64,000 bases of DNA from Timema cristinae (Eukaryota > Arthropoda > Insecta > Phasmatodea > Timematidae), in assembly GCA_039000515.1 (NCBI GenBank), contig JBCFYV010000024.1, forward strand, positions 42,357,979 to 42,421,978. Direction: 5' to 3'. How positions within the stretch are numbered: the first letter of the stretch is position 1; each line of letters opens with the position of its first letter. Both the position numbers and the translations under genes were made by a program. Below are positions 13,601-24,825 of the stretch, piece after piece. A model generated the notes under the pieces. The model searched no databases, was not told where the DNA came from, and saw nothing but the letters and a program-made list of their open reading frames with translations.

Positions 13601-16600
13601 TATATATATTATTTATAATATATTTATTAATTTCAAATGTAGTACATATCAACTAAAAATAAACGTGTTATTTTTGTCCTTTTTTTAAAATGATAATTCT
13701 TGGGGTTTCTTTCTACTTATACTTCGTAACTTCCTTTCAGAATAAATCAAATGTGTATGTAATACCTTTGGTATGTTATATTCTCTTAATACTTCTTAAC
13801 AGATTTGTCCAGTTTTCAACACACAAAACAGAATATTACAGAAGAGCCATCTTTTAAGTAAGCTATGTACTATTTGGTTTAGTTCAAAATAGTTCATACA
13901 TTATATCCTAGATGACTCAGCGTGGTAATACGAGATATTTCTCTCAAAACGAGACGGATCATTTATGAAGTACTAGGAAAGTAAAACACAAAAAGAGGTA
14001 TTAAAAGACCACTCAATAATAGAGGTTTTGTTTATTTATGTTCATAAAAGTTCAAAGGATTAATATTTATTTAAATCTGATAAAAACCAAAGTAGTTAAA
14101 TACAGAATGGTTATTATTACAATTTATTTTTACTGATCATAAATCATTATGAAGACCAACCGATTAAACCAAATATTTAATATTTTTATGTTTGGATGTA
14201 AAACATCAATTTTGCTTTTAGGTTCAAATAAAAATTAACAAATTGTAAAATGATGTAATGTTTAATAATGTTATATTCCGCGTCTTAAGTTACTAATACC
14301 ATATGTGTATTATGCTTTATTATTTAATTTACCCTATTTAAAATTCACTTTTGAAATTGTAATAAAAGATGTTAAAACCAAACGAGAACTAAGATGCGGT
14401 GCTAGGAAAACCTACAAATTAGTACGTGTAGTTCAAATTGAACTGTTCCTAAACCTCATCTAATCAAACTAGTTCATCTCCTTTACGTAAAATAATTAAT
14501 AAATACCCAAATTAACTTTGTTTTATAAATTCGTTATATATATAAAAAAACATTTGGTTTATTCTGAAAGGAAGTTACAAGTATAGTAGAGAACAAAACC
14601 CCAAGAATTAAATTTTTTAAAAAGAACAACCAAATAACATGTATATTTTGATTTATATCTACTACATTTGAAATTAATAAACATCAAAATTGACTTTGTT
14701 TTCTAATTTCGTATAATTAATATATATAATATTTATTATTATTTAAATTATATTTATAAATTCAAATATCAAAATCCACTTTGTCTTTTAAATTCGTATA
14801 TATATTATTTATAATATATTTATTAATTTTAAAATGTAGTAAATATCAACTAAAAATAAACGTGTTTTTTTTTTCCTTTTTTAAAATGATAATTCTTGGG
14901 GTTTCTTTCTTTTCTTATACTTCGTAACTTCCTTTCAGAATAAATCAAATGTGTATGTAATACCTCTTGGTATGTTATATTCTCTTAATACTTCTTAACA
15001 TATTTGTCCAGTTTTCAACACAAAAACAGAATATTACAGACAGAGCCATCTTTTAAGTAAGCTATGTACTATTTGGTTTAGTTCAAAATAGTTCATACAT
15101 TATATCCTAGATGACTCGCGTGGTAATACGAGATATTTCTCTCAAAACAAAGACGGATCATTTATGAAGTATAGGAAAGTAAAACACAAAAAGAGGTATT
15201 AAAAAGACCATCCAATAAAGAGGTTTTGTTTATTTTATAAAGTTCAAAGGATTAATATTTTATTTAAATCTGATAAAAACCAAAGTAGTTAAATACAAAA
15301 TGGTTATTATTACAATTTATTTTTTACTGATCATAAATCATTATGAAGACCAACCGATTAAACCAAATATTAATATTTTTATGTTGGATCTAAAACATCA
15401 ATTTTGCTTTTAGGTTCAAATAAAAATAACAAAATTGAAAATGATGTAATGTTTATTAATGTTATATTCTGCGTCTTAAGTTACTAATACCATATGATTA
15501 TTATGCTTTATGATTTACATTTACCCTATTTAAAATTCACTTTTGAAATTGTAATAAAAGATGATATAAAACCCAAACGAGAACTAAGACGCGGTGCTAG
15601 GAAAAACCTACAAATTAGATACGTGTATTTCAATTGAACTGTTCCTCAACCAATCTAATCAAACTAGTTCATCTCCTATACGTAAACTAATTAATAAATA
15701 TCAAAATTAACTTTGTTTTATAAATTCGTTTATATATATAATAAACATTTGGTTTATTCTGAAAGGAAGTTACAAAGTATAAGTAGAGAACAAAACCCCA
15801 AGAATTATGATATTTTTAAAAGGACAACCAAATAACATGTTTATTTTGATTTTATATCTACTACATTTTGAAATTAATAAACATCGAAATTCACTTTGTT
15901 TTCTAAATTCGTGTATATATATATATAATATTTATTATTATTTAAATTATATTTATTAATTTCTAATATCCAAAATCCATATATATATATAAATATATTT
16001 TTTTTTTTAATCACAACTGGTGAATGTGAGGAATGTTTGGCCTCCACCGTGGTTCGGATTCCACGTTAAATTGTAGGTCCTCCATTTCATCTCACAATCA
16101 CCCTACCATTACACATTAGCGTAAGTGCGTATAGCCCGACCAGGTAGTAAGATGCAGCGCTAATAATATAAAATAAATAAATAATATAATTATAATAATA
16201 AATTAATTATTATAATAATAATAATAATAATATATAATAATTAAAAATAATAATAATTAATAAATAAATAATATATAAATAAATAGCACTGATCAATGTA
16301 GATCTGGTAAACTGATTAACAACTCTTTTTTTTTGTCCCAGGCCCATTACTATAAGATATGTAGCACCCCGCTCATCTTCTCTACAAGAAAGAAGAGTCT
16401 AGCTATGCTTTCTTCCTCTGTTCTATTGATGGCTGTCATCGAGGTACTGTACCAAAACACTTATAGCACCAACCTAAACCTGTGCGACATTTGTATCCAT
16501 TATTACGTGAACATCGTGAAGATTGGTACTGGCATGTTCTGGTACACACTGTGTGATTCTTTGGTCATCGCAGGACTAGAACTGTTGAAGGAAATCACCA

Positions 16601-19600
16601 AGGTAAACTTTCAGTTTTTTTTTATTGGTTTGTATAATTTGTTAGAGCTGTTGCAAAGTTCTTTAGTTGTCCAACTGCAATTTATTTTTCTTCTAATCTA
16701 TATAGTTTGTTTGTGTTTCTCATGATGGGACCATGCATACTTTTAGACAACAAATTGGTCGACAAGCTGTAAAAAATGTTTGCTAGCTTGGGTGAGTCAA
16801 GTGGCCGAGACGACTTGAAACAAAATGTAAAACACCCTCACCTATAGCATGACAAAATGATGGACAGCCAAGTGGCCAACAACTGGTATACACCCAGAAA
16901 AAATATGAAACAAGTGGCCAACACAACTTGGATCAACACCCAGAAACAGCGTGTACCAAGTAGCCGAAACGACCTGGACCAACTGGTAGATACCCAGAAA
17001 CAACGTGGACCAAGTGGCCAACACGACTTGGACCAACTGGTAGACACCCAGAAACAACTTTGACCAAGTGGCCAACATGACTTGGACCAACTGGTAGACA
17101 CCCAGAAACAACGTGGACCAAGTGGCCAACACGACCTGGATCAACTGGTAGACACCCAGAAACAACGTAGACCAAGTGGTCAGTACGACTTGGACCAACT
17201 GGTAGACACCCAGAAACAACGTGGACCAAGTGGCCAACATGACTTGTACCAACTTGTAAACACCCAGAAATAATGTGGACCAAGTGGCGGCACGACTTGT
17301 ACCAGCTATTAGACAAGCTCCCGTATAAGAGAACAAAGTAATAAGACAGCCAAGTGAGCAAACAAGAGGACCAACTGGTATACAAACATTGCCGGTTAAG
17401 AGCTGACTAAGCGAGAGAATCCCTCTAATCATTAAGATATTCGACATTCAATAAAATTTGCAATTTTAGATTCAAACCAAAATAGATTTTTTTTTCTTCT
17501 CAAAATGTTGGATTAGAGTTTGTTATTGGTAGTTCAGCTAAAAAAATTGTAGAAAAAACTTAACAACCAGACATCACACCATTAATTTAACACTTTAACT
17601 GAATGTATGAATACAGTAGTAAATCTATTTGAGCAAAACATGTTCACATTTAGTTATTATTCCTTGTTTCTAATATTGTGTTATATTTCTATTTCCTTTT
17701 ATGTTCAGTATTTTTTACAAGATTTTGATTCGTAAAATAGTGGATTCGACTCTCTAATTTTTATAAATATTCGTTTCTCTTCTTTTTATTTAGAAAGTGG
17801 ACAAGTGTGAGAGCTCAACGTTATTCATCCCAGACTACACTGTTTTGTGGATGGAACTTAGCCATATTGTCAAAACGACGGGACATATGTTTTATCACAC
17901 CATCGGTTTCCTCGTCGTCTATTTGTCCATCAAGATATTAATCAACTCTTGCATGATCTGCTCAAATCTTTTCTTGATAAAACAGAGTGTGACGAGATAT
18001 GATCTTTACCTGCTCTTTGTAATTCTCATTGACGTCATGACACTGTTTATGATATGTGATCAATGCGATGGAGTTTATAGAACAGTGAGTATCTGTCATT
18101 AAGTACAGTCTGATTTTCAATATCAAGCCTATTGTTTGAAAACTGGAAACTCATGTTGCCACATTGTTGAATAAAAATATTACGACTGTATTTACATTCT
18201 TAGTCTGTTTAGTTGATAATTTAAAGAGAAACTAAATAGCAATCCATAAGGAAGTAGGAAGTAGTATTGGAAGATTTTGCTGACTTTTTAATTATTTTTT
18301 TATATTTATCTGAGGTATTTAAAGTGTACTTTTTGAACCGGCTGATTATCAGCACATAATAGTTTCAACCAACCAACCAATTATGACAGGAAATATATTT
18401 TAACTCTAAGGTTCTTTTACGTGCTACAATTGACATGGGAATGACGGATTTACTTCCCCTCTGAAGGAAGTTGTGCTACAGATTTTGATAGGCCAATAAA
18501 AATCCTTTGACCACAACTAGGTTTGAACCGACTAACACCGGGTCCTGAGGCGAGACTTTACCCCAAGACCACCGAGGTCAACAATTATTTAATTAATAAT
18601 TTAAAAAACTATTTGTACAATGTCAAATTTTTGTGACTTTCAATCAATTTTGGAGATTGAGAGTGGGCTTCCTATAAAAATCAGGGTATAGCTACCCTTT
18701 AGAAATGGCAAACACTATGTGCGAGCGTCGTTGGAAAGAAGAGAGGAGAGGGGACATTTACCCTTCCGCCCACTTCCCAATCTGCCCAAACGGGATATTA
18801 TCAGTACTGTCGAAATATATAAAAAAAAATTAACAGTTTCAGCCAGAGAATTAAAAATCCACATTTGACGCACCGCATGAATATTTTATATACCTCATAG
18901 AATTAAAATACCGTACTCAAAATATTAAGTCAAGATGTAATGACATAGTAGTATTTTTATTTTCTGAATGTTTGCAAAACTGTGGAGCGAATGCAGGTTG
19001 ATAGTTATTTATTACTAATTTAATAGTTGTAAGATAGTACCAGATTATGGTTTCAATTTGAATTTTTCTAAATAAATTTTAAAATATAGTGTTGCTATTG
19101 TTTATAGATAAAAAAAATATATCCAATGATTGTTTTGATTGATTTTTAATATACATTTTAAAGAAATCTTAAAAATCAAGCTACTAAAATTTAAATATTT
19201 TGACAGTTTTATAGCAGAGTATTATATTAAATTTAGTTTAAGCTGTTACAGTATGCTTATATTAATACAAACGTAAAAGACCAAATTGGATTTTTTTTTA
19301 AATATTTGTTTCTCAAATTATTAATTGGATTATTAAGCAGATTAGTTAGCCAATGGCATAGCAAAATATATAAATATCTAAATATATATTTTTTTTTTAG
19401 GTTGTAATCAAATTTAAAGAGGAGCTAATGACAGCAAGTATTAAATCACAGATTGATAAAAACACCAAAAAGAGGTACCTATTTTAAAGTGAAGTTATAT
19501 TTAGTTTTTTTATAATTACTTTAAACCCCAAAAGACTAGATTACTGATGATGGAATTCTACCTTCCTCATTCCAATCTCATTAATATAATTAAATGTAAA

Positions 19601-22180
19601 TAGGCATAATGAATAAAATAAATACAAAAATAAAGTAAACTCATTAAATAGCAAATCACATGGCAAATTAAGCGTATAACCCGAACGTGGTGCTTGAAAA
19701 AAACCTAAAAAAACATATGACAAATTTCATTGACAACATTAATCAACATAATTCAAAAAGTTTTTTTTGTTTCCAATAAAGGATTAACCTTTATGTTATC
19801 AGTTGAAATTCCTGCTACAGACAATCAAGATATATTCTCCTGAAATCTGTTTAGGAGGATTCCTCTCCCTTAACAGACAAACAGCTGTGTCGGTAAGTGA
19901 GAATGTTTATGATGAATGTATTACTAAACTTAAGTGGACCACCAATGGCATTTGTTTTTATAGTGCGTTATGAATTACTCCAGCAATTGTATCTGATGTA
20001 GCCAACGTTGGATGTATTTTGAATTTAATATGAATAAGTTTACAAATACCACGTGCCAATTACTATATCATGTAACAGACAAACAAAAAGTAATATAACT
20101 ATTAATAAAGTTGAAACGCAACATATCTTAGTTTTAGAAAAATTGACTCTCCACTAAAACTAAGAAATCAAAACTATTTTAATTTCCTAATTGGCTGCCA
20201 ATTTATAATAGTCAAGAAAAGACCCTCGATGGCTCATCAATTGAAGAATTCGCAAAGACGACTTATATCTCTTTCTCGTGTAACAGTGAGAGACCATTTC
20301 TACTTTGCGTCTTTTTCAAATTCTGATGACATCGTAGATTGCACCAGAGTGGACTGACAATCTCGAACCATCACATGAGAGCAGTTTAAATCCTATTTTT
20401 CTGGTTGGCTGGACAATGCAACCGCCCTGTGCTAAGGAAAAGGTGTATTTCTCTTAGAACGAAAACACAGTGCTAGAACAGCTCTTTCCGTTTTTGTTTC
20501 ATCGTCCAATGCACCCAGTATTTTACTAAATTGATTTTTTCTACAAATCCCAGATCTAGGAAATAAAACTATGTACATGTAAAGAAATATAATAAAACAA
20601 TAGAAAATAGAAACTAAATATTACCAATATTAGCAACTTGAGTCAGGCCTGTGAAATGAAATTTTTGAGAAGTACTATAGAAGTGACAAGAATGGGTAGT
20701 ATGAGAAATGAGAGGGTGAAAGGCGTAGTTAAGGAGGAGGAACCAGCACAGGGCAGAATAAATAAGACACGACTAAGGTGAAGAGAATAGAGGAGCAGAA
20801 GACAACAAGTAAGATGCCGGATATTGAAGTGGTGGAGGAGGGGGGCAGACAGGAAACCTAGATGAAGACCAAGGAACAGGTGGTTGAAGGGATTGCAGAG
20901 AAGTGTGGAGGAGAGAATAAAGGACTTTTGGTCATGGTGGAAGAGGACATGTGGTCAGGAGAAAGAAGACATTGGAGAGGCTTATGTTCTAAAAAGAACC
21001 AGCCAGTGGTTGGAAACTGTTAATTATGATGATGAATGATGATGATGATATATATATATATATTTTTAAATCTCTTATCTGATATTTTCTTAAATTCTTT
21101 AATCTTCTTAGTCATTTGAGGGTCAGAGGACTTGAAAGTCCCATTCCTGCTTATCTTTGATTATTGTAAGTGCTTTAAAGATAAACAATACTAATTACTA
21201 GTATAATCACCAATCTTGGTGACCTGGTGGTCTAGGGGTAAGGTGTCAGACTTCTGTGCTGGGGGTCCAGGGTTCAATCCTCTCAGTCCCGGCACAGATC
21301 TATCTGATTGCCAAACCCTTCCTTCACCTCTAACAAGACGTGTATTGATCACAAGGTCAGAGGTGAAGGAAGGGTTTGGTATTCAGATAAATCTGTGCCA
21401 GGACCGAACATTGAACCCCGGATAGGACACTTAAAAACATATACAAACACATTTTTAAGGATAAGTTTTCATTGTCACAGACAACTTCTTCAGCTCAAGT
21501 TAATAGACTGATGCTCTTGGTTGGACTGCAAGGTTGACTGTCAACAGCTGATTGTTTTTAGTTATGATTTCACTGTATGTATAGATGGCAGCACTTGGAT
21601 TAAAGAGATAGAAACAACTAAAAGGTGTGTTATGTATTATGAATGTTTTGGCTTTGAAAATGAGACTAAGCAATAAGTATACTTTCTCGACCTAATGAAG
21701 GTTGTCCTTAACCATAGAGTAAATAAGTAATTATTGAGTGAACACAACGCACAACTTGAGTTTTTTTTTTTTTTACAATCCAATTTTCATCGGAACCCTC
21801 TTTAGCAGCTAAAAATGGCACTAACTCTATTTTCATGTATTCATGTGTCAAGTCATTTGATATGCAGCTATCATTTTTGGTAGGTATTATAAATATCTAT
21901 AAATTTCTATAGTAAAATGATTTTTGGCCACAAAAGGTTTGGTGTATTTTCTAACAAACTCTTCCTATTAAAATTGAACTGTAGTTTATGTTCCTATGGT
22001 TTGTATACAATTAAATATTGTGTGATTTAACCTTACCTCCAAATAAATGAAGATCATTTTAAGATGTCCAAATCCATCATTACTAGATTGAATGGCAAGT
22101 AAACTTTGGTTCACATATTTTTCCAGATTGCATCTTTGCTAACAACATACTTGATAGTGATGCTACAGTTGAATGTATAA
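1554..22180 (+). CDS. Gustatory receptor-like seven-transmembrane chemoreceptor, 7 exons
   Basis: Seven exons join by GT/AG signals: 1554-1659, 3175-3413, 16342-16602, 17794-18084, 19401-19474, 19803-19892, 22127-22180. Predicted length is about 371 residues, usual for arthropod gustatory receptors (roughly 350-450). Exon 1 carries the N-terminal LRVLGVLP-type motif of the family, the middle exons encode hydrophobic helices, exon 6 has the GGFLSLNRQ stretch that precedes the last helix, and exon 7 ends with TYLIVMLQL (residues 361-369), the TYhhhhhQF signature with Leu for Phe. Family knowledge: these are ligand-gated cation channels in the plasma membrane of chemosensory cells; ligand unknown. 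The exon 1-2 junction fits in phase (1+2). The exon 5-6 junction is off by one base, so either one base is missing or the allele is damaged. The start at 1554 is the first in-frame ATG after a stop at 1524. Intron 2 holds a 12 kb satellite. Confidence 0.85.
1917..2219 (+). mobile_element. LINE 3' end, family 2, with (GTT)n/(GAT)n tail
   Basis: Reads LRWYGHVTRTEKERMPKRMM-like protein, then WRLRKRWEGK, and ends in a trinucleotide tail, typical of an RTE-type 3' end. Broken by stops. Lies in receptor intron 1. Confidence 0.7.
2398..2443. repeat. (TA)n and (GA)n microsatellite
   Basis: Alternating TA followed by GAGAGAGAGA. Confidence 0.9.
2878..3112 (+). mobile_element. SINE family C in receptor intron 1
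   Basis: tRNA-like head AGATCAGTCGGTAGTG and B box AGGTTTGACCCTG, then TTTCACAGTGATGAATTAAT body. Confidence 0.75.
3175..3413 (+). CDS. Gustatory receptor exon 2
   Basis: The acceptor is a T-rich tract ending ATTTACAG; the donor is CAG|GTAATA. The exon encodes two hydrophobic helices (around LVLYSVLIYIVAMFSI and VYTSSLAFFSIVLLIP) and ends in phase 0 after STFQ. It opens onto the 12.9 kb intron containing the satellite array. Confidence 0.85.
3467..3662 (+). mobile_element. SINE family B body fragment in receptor intron 2
   Basis: CTAAATGGTTTTCCATTCTC through ACCCTCCTCATCCCTATCTC, matching the family B body, then a degraded tail. Confidence 0.55.
4030..15985. repeat. 12 kb satellite array, about 10 units of about 1.2 kb, each with a long internal inverted repeat
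   Basis: The landmark TTCTTGGGGTTTCTTTC recurs near 4151, 5348, 6550, 7747, 8882, 10086, 11277, 12490, 13697 and 14893, i.e. every 1190-1215 bases apart from one short unit. Each unit has a left arm of about 150 bases (4078-4225 in unit 1) and, about 900 bases later, its reverse complement (4990-5140). Units are joined by AT-rich DNA with direct repeats of a motif ending TTCGTATATAT, also found before the right arm. Copies are mostly over 90% alike by eye. The array lies in intron 2 of the receptor gene and all its open frames are incidental. It looks like a foldback element amplified as a satellite. Confidence 0.92.
7720..8700. repeat. Rearranged, base-degraded satellite unit
   Basis: Compared with its neighbours, this unit lacks about 250 central bases (the stretch with TGATCATAAATCATTATGAA), carries two degraded right arms (about 8340 and 8560), an expanded TA-rich segment, and dozens of single-base losses. 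Flanking units are clean. Confidence 0.75.
16010..16200 (+). mobile_element. SINE family A, 3' part
   Basis: Starts within the body (TCACAACTGGTGAATGTGAG), ends with the common tail and a long (TAA)n stretch. Borders the end of the satellite array. Confidence 0.8.
16342..16602 (+). CDS. Gustatory receptor exon 3
   Basis: Acceptor TTTTGTCCCAG, donor AAG|GTAAAC, 87 codons, phase 0 at both ends. Encodes a basic loop (STRKKS) and two hydrophobic segments. It sits about 360 bases beyond the end of the satellite array. Confidence 0.85.
16855..17300. repeat. 54 bp minisatellite, about 8 copies, in receptor intron 3
   Basis: The unit contains CAAGTGGCCAACACGACTTG and GACCAACTGGTAGACACCCA. Because 54 is a multiple of 3, both strands show long open frames with 18-residue repeats; these are by-products. 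Confidence 0.92.
17794..18084 (+). CDS. Gustatory receptor exon 4
   Basis: Acceptor TTTTTATTTAG, donor ACA|GTGAGT, 97 codons, phase 0 at both ends. Encodes an amphipathic cytoplasmic segment and two helices (around IGFLVVYLSIKILI and YLLFVILIDVMTLFMI). Confidence 0.85.
18450..18588 (-). mobile_element. tRNA-derived SINE, family unassigned, in receptor intron 4
   Basis: Minus-strand A box TGGTCTTGGGGTAAAG and B box GGTTCAAACC; short, no recognisable tail. Confidence 0.55.
18600..19390. other. Rest of receptor intron 4, nothing identified
   Basis: AT-rich, unstructured by eye. Confidence 0.5.
19401..19474 (+). CDS. Gustatory receptor exon 5
   Basis: Acceptor is a T-run ending TTTAG; donor AAAGAG|GTACCT. 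Encodes the charged cytoplasmic loop (FKEELMTASIKSQIDKNTKK) before the last helix. The donor leaves two bases but the next acceptor is phase 0, so the junction is out of frame by one base. Confidence 0.75.
19803..19892 (+). CDS. Gustatory receptor exon 6
   Basis: Acceptor TTATCAG, donor TCG|GTAAGT, 30 codons. Encodes LKFLLQTIKIYSPEICLGG and FLSLNRQTAVS, the family's conserved block before the final helix. Confidence 0.8.
20640..21050 (+). mobile_element. LINE 3' end, related to family 2
   Basis: Purine-rich DNA ending CAGTGGTTGGAAACTGTTAA and a (GAT)n tail, like 1917-2219. Lies in receptor intron 6. Confidence 0.6.
21217..21430. mobile_element. Two SINE A heads fused as an inverted repeat
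   Basis: 21217-21354 is a plus-strand head and mid-body (GACCTGGTGGTCTAGGGGTA); 21355-21430 is the reverse complement of the same region (CAGAGGTGAAGGAAGGGTTT). Could fold into a hairpin in the receptor transcript. Confidence 0.75.
22127..22180 (+). CDS. Gustatory receptor exon 7 (TYhhhhhQ motif and stop)
   Basis: Acceptor TATTTTTCCAG at 22126, then IASLLTTYLIVMLQLNV and TAA. The motif spans codons TAC (22148-22150) to CAG (22166-22168). A short isolated terminal exon with this motif is the classic gene-end structure of the family. Confidence 0.88.
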   Translation: MASLLTTYLIVMLQLNV

Positions 22181-22318
22181 CGAGTAATACATCTTAAAAA
22201 TACTGTGGTGGCTGTTAGAATCATCAGATGGTGACACAGCATAATACATACACAAAGATTCAAGTATTTTTATTAAAACTATTACTAAATATGTTTAAAA
22301 AAAGGGCACCAGTTTACG

Positions 22319-23105
22319 GCAAGACTGTGAAGTCTGAGTCGGAATATATTTTGGATGGAGTCGGTAAAAATGTATTAGCTCTGGCTTCAAAATAAAAAAC
22401 TATAATTATAAATGTAAATTCACAATATTTAAAAAGTTTCCCAAGAAGTAATCTGTATTGGAGAATTTTATTTCAGTCCTTTTGTTATTACCGTAGTTAT
22501 TATTAATTGGTGTGAATTACTGTGGATTTACACGTTCGCTGTAAAATGCGAGCAGTGCTAAGATTTGGTCATGTGACAGTTCTAATCCTATCACAAGAAG
22601 TCCACTTGGCCAGCATAGCGTGCACTGCTTGAGTAGAGATAATTTCAACTTTTCTAGCGCTTCTAGAGAAGACCCGATAAGCACATGATCAAACTTTCAA
22701 ACATGTATTATTTATTAAAAAAACAGCACATTCTGAAGATGGCGTGTCTCAAAAGTGATGATGAAAAATGACAGTTTATTGGAAGCCGTGAGTTTTATCG
22801 ATGACAAAATCAAACCCAGGCAGTAAGTAAAACATCTAATTTTATTTTAAATACAGTAACTTGCACTAATTGTAATATTTTCATATGTTTGACGTTTCAA
22901 TGCATCACGGGTAACCAGAGATTCCCAACTTTCCGCGAGCGTGTGAACAGCTGTACCACTAAGCGATGCTGACTTGCTGTACTGCTTTCAAACTTCAGGG
23001 TACATGTGAATTCACCTTTAGCCATTTCTAAAAGAGTCAAGAGTTTGACAATAAAAACTTAGAGGAGTCTGAGTGGGAATCAAAGGCTTGGACTCCACAG
23101 CCCTG
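22319..23105. mobile_element. DNA-transposon remnant, class uncertain
   Basis: Left end CAAGACTGTGAAGTCTGAGT and right end, reversed, CAGGGCTGTGGAGTCCAAG pair loosely; AGTCTGAGT also occurs near both ends in direct orientation. A second inverted-repeat-like element may be nested at about 22510-23025. Confidence 0.4.
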
Positions 23106-23265
23106 GTTTAGGAAGGGTTGTATGATGAATCCACTGGCTATTTCCGTCCTAATTTATTTGTTTATTACACCTGACAACTTATTTGAAATCAAATATAATA
23201 AACCCTTCACAATTACATTGTAACAACTTGCTTATGCCAATGTTAGCCACATTCCACTATCTACA

Positions 23266-23578
23266 ACAGGGGTTTCAAACTTAAAAGTGCCTGAGAGCCA
23301 CAATTGAATACACGAGTCTAGTAGTAAGCCGCATCATAATCGTCTAACAGGCTTAAGGAAATATGACTCGTGCGAATACCCAAATTAAAATAGAGCGCAA
23401 TTAAATTTATTACTGAATGAACATCATTTGAAGCTTTGATGGATTTTTTCCCAAGCAAGTCAAAACTTTTTGTTTCTCAGCTGAAATTGTCAAATTTTAA
23501 TGGAGTATATTACTTTTGCAAAAAACTTTGCAGGTCACACAAAGAAGGCATTGCTGGTCATGTATGTTGGAAGCCCCT
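23266..23578. mobile_element. hAT-like non-autonomous element with perfect 8 bp target duplication
   Basis: TATCTACA occurs at 23258-23265 and again at 23579-23586. Ends are ACAGGGGTTTCAAAC and (reversed) AGGGGCTTCCAACAT, hAT-like. 313 bases, no coding capacity. Confidence 0.8.
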
Positions 23579-24324
23579 TATCTACAATGTTAACCAGCGC
23601 AAATTATAAATGTGATTATTTATTATATGCCTCCTATTTTACTAGTTAAATATTAAAATGTTGACTTCATCTTATGTGTATAATTTTTCTCAGAAAATTA
23701 GTACTTTAGAATTTGTGCTCTTGGTATCCACTCCTAAATGCTGAATAGTCCATTCACTTTGGAAACTGAGTATGCTTAAAAGTTGTGATGACCTTGACTT
23801 ATAGGACAGTGTTTTTGTGTTTGAATTATCTTTTAAGTCTTAAATGTACTATTGCCGTTGACTAAAAAGTGGATACGATTTTATATTTACTGCACACTTG
23901 TAGCCAAAGAAATTTTTTTATTAAATGAGAATATTAATTGTGAGTAGATGTAATAAAATATATGAAAATTGTTAAATAAACCTGATTTTCTGAGTTATAT
24001 CTGTATATTAAATGGCTAATTTTTTTATGTAGTGTAAAAATGTATTTTCAGTCTATTTTAGTAACGACTTCTATTAAAGTTGTGTAATGTTATGTTCTCT
24101 TTACATTCTTGTGACCACCAGGTAGCACTAGCATTACTTTAATGTCTGAAAAGTTGTACAAATTCCAAACATTTGAGTGTGCTAGAACTTATTCAAACAC
24201 AGCCAATGTCTACCAGTATGTTACTTGTTATCTGTATTTATACACTCTTAGGTTAATGGAAAGAAAAAAATAATAATAATAATCCTAGTCTCATTTTTTA
24301 AATTCTTTTTATATTAAAGTAGGA

Positions 24325-24330
24325 TTTATT
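24325..24330 (-). promoter_or_regulatory. Candidate polyadenylation signal of the SLC3A2-like gene
   Basis: AATAAA on the minus strand (TTTATT on plus), about 270 bases past the stop. Plausible, but single hexamers are common in AT-rich DNA. Confidence 0.35.
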
Positions 24331-24374
24331 TTCACATTGGGAGAGTAAAATTTTCAAAACTTAACAAAACTCTT

Positions 24375-24398
24375 TTAAAAAAAAAAAAAAAAAAAAAA
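24375..24398. repeat. Poly-A run
   Basis: More than 20 consecutive A on plus, just beyond the SLC3A2-like stop codon; could be an old retroposition tail. Confidence 0.85.
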
Positions 24399-24599
24399 TT
24401 ATGTTAGACACTAAAAGAAGTCAAAATGGACTAGAAACATGACAATATAAATATGTAATTTGATATGAAAACATTTTTTTTTGTCAAAACAAATCATGAA
24501 ATTTACCACTAGCTTAGCCAAATATTGGTAAATACAACAAGAAGGGACAGCATGAAAACCAATAATATAAGAATATTTTATCTCTTGAAGTGACACAAG

Positions 24600-24825
24600 T
24601 TACTTGTCAAGTTTGACGACGATGGACTCCCCAGGATATAACAGGAGCTTTTGGAAGGTGACATACTGCCCCACTCGACCGCGCAGATCTGCCACAACTT
24701 CTCCCCCATAGTACAGAGAGGACAGGTCACGAATTTGTGTCTCTGATCCAAAATTACTCACCACGACGTACGAGTTCCGACGGGGATACATACGCTCCAT
24801 CACTATAATGTCTGGGTGTAAGGTC
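24600..24825 (-). CDS. SLC3A2: SLC3A2-like exon 8 (C-terminal beta domain and stop)
   Basis: Acceptor TACTTTCCTAG; starts with the base completing Arg, then [28 protein letters not shown] (the family's 'FLVVLNFG' strand) and a final [11 protein letters not shown] before TAA at 24602-24600. Confidence 0.84.

Noticed and set aside
4030..15985. Open frames of 60-130 codons inside the satellite units
   Set aside because: They change or break from unit to unit with small indels, are AT-driven, and match no family.
16838..17447. Minus-strand 201- and 150-codon frames
   Set aside because: Products of the 54 bp minisatellite inside a receptor intron.
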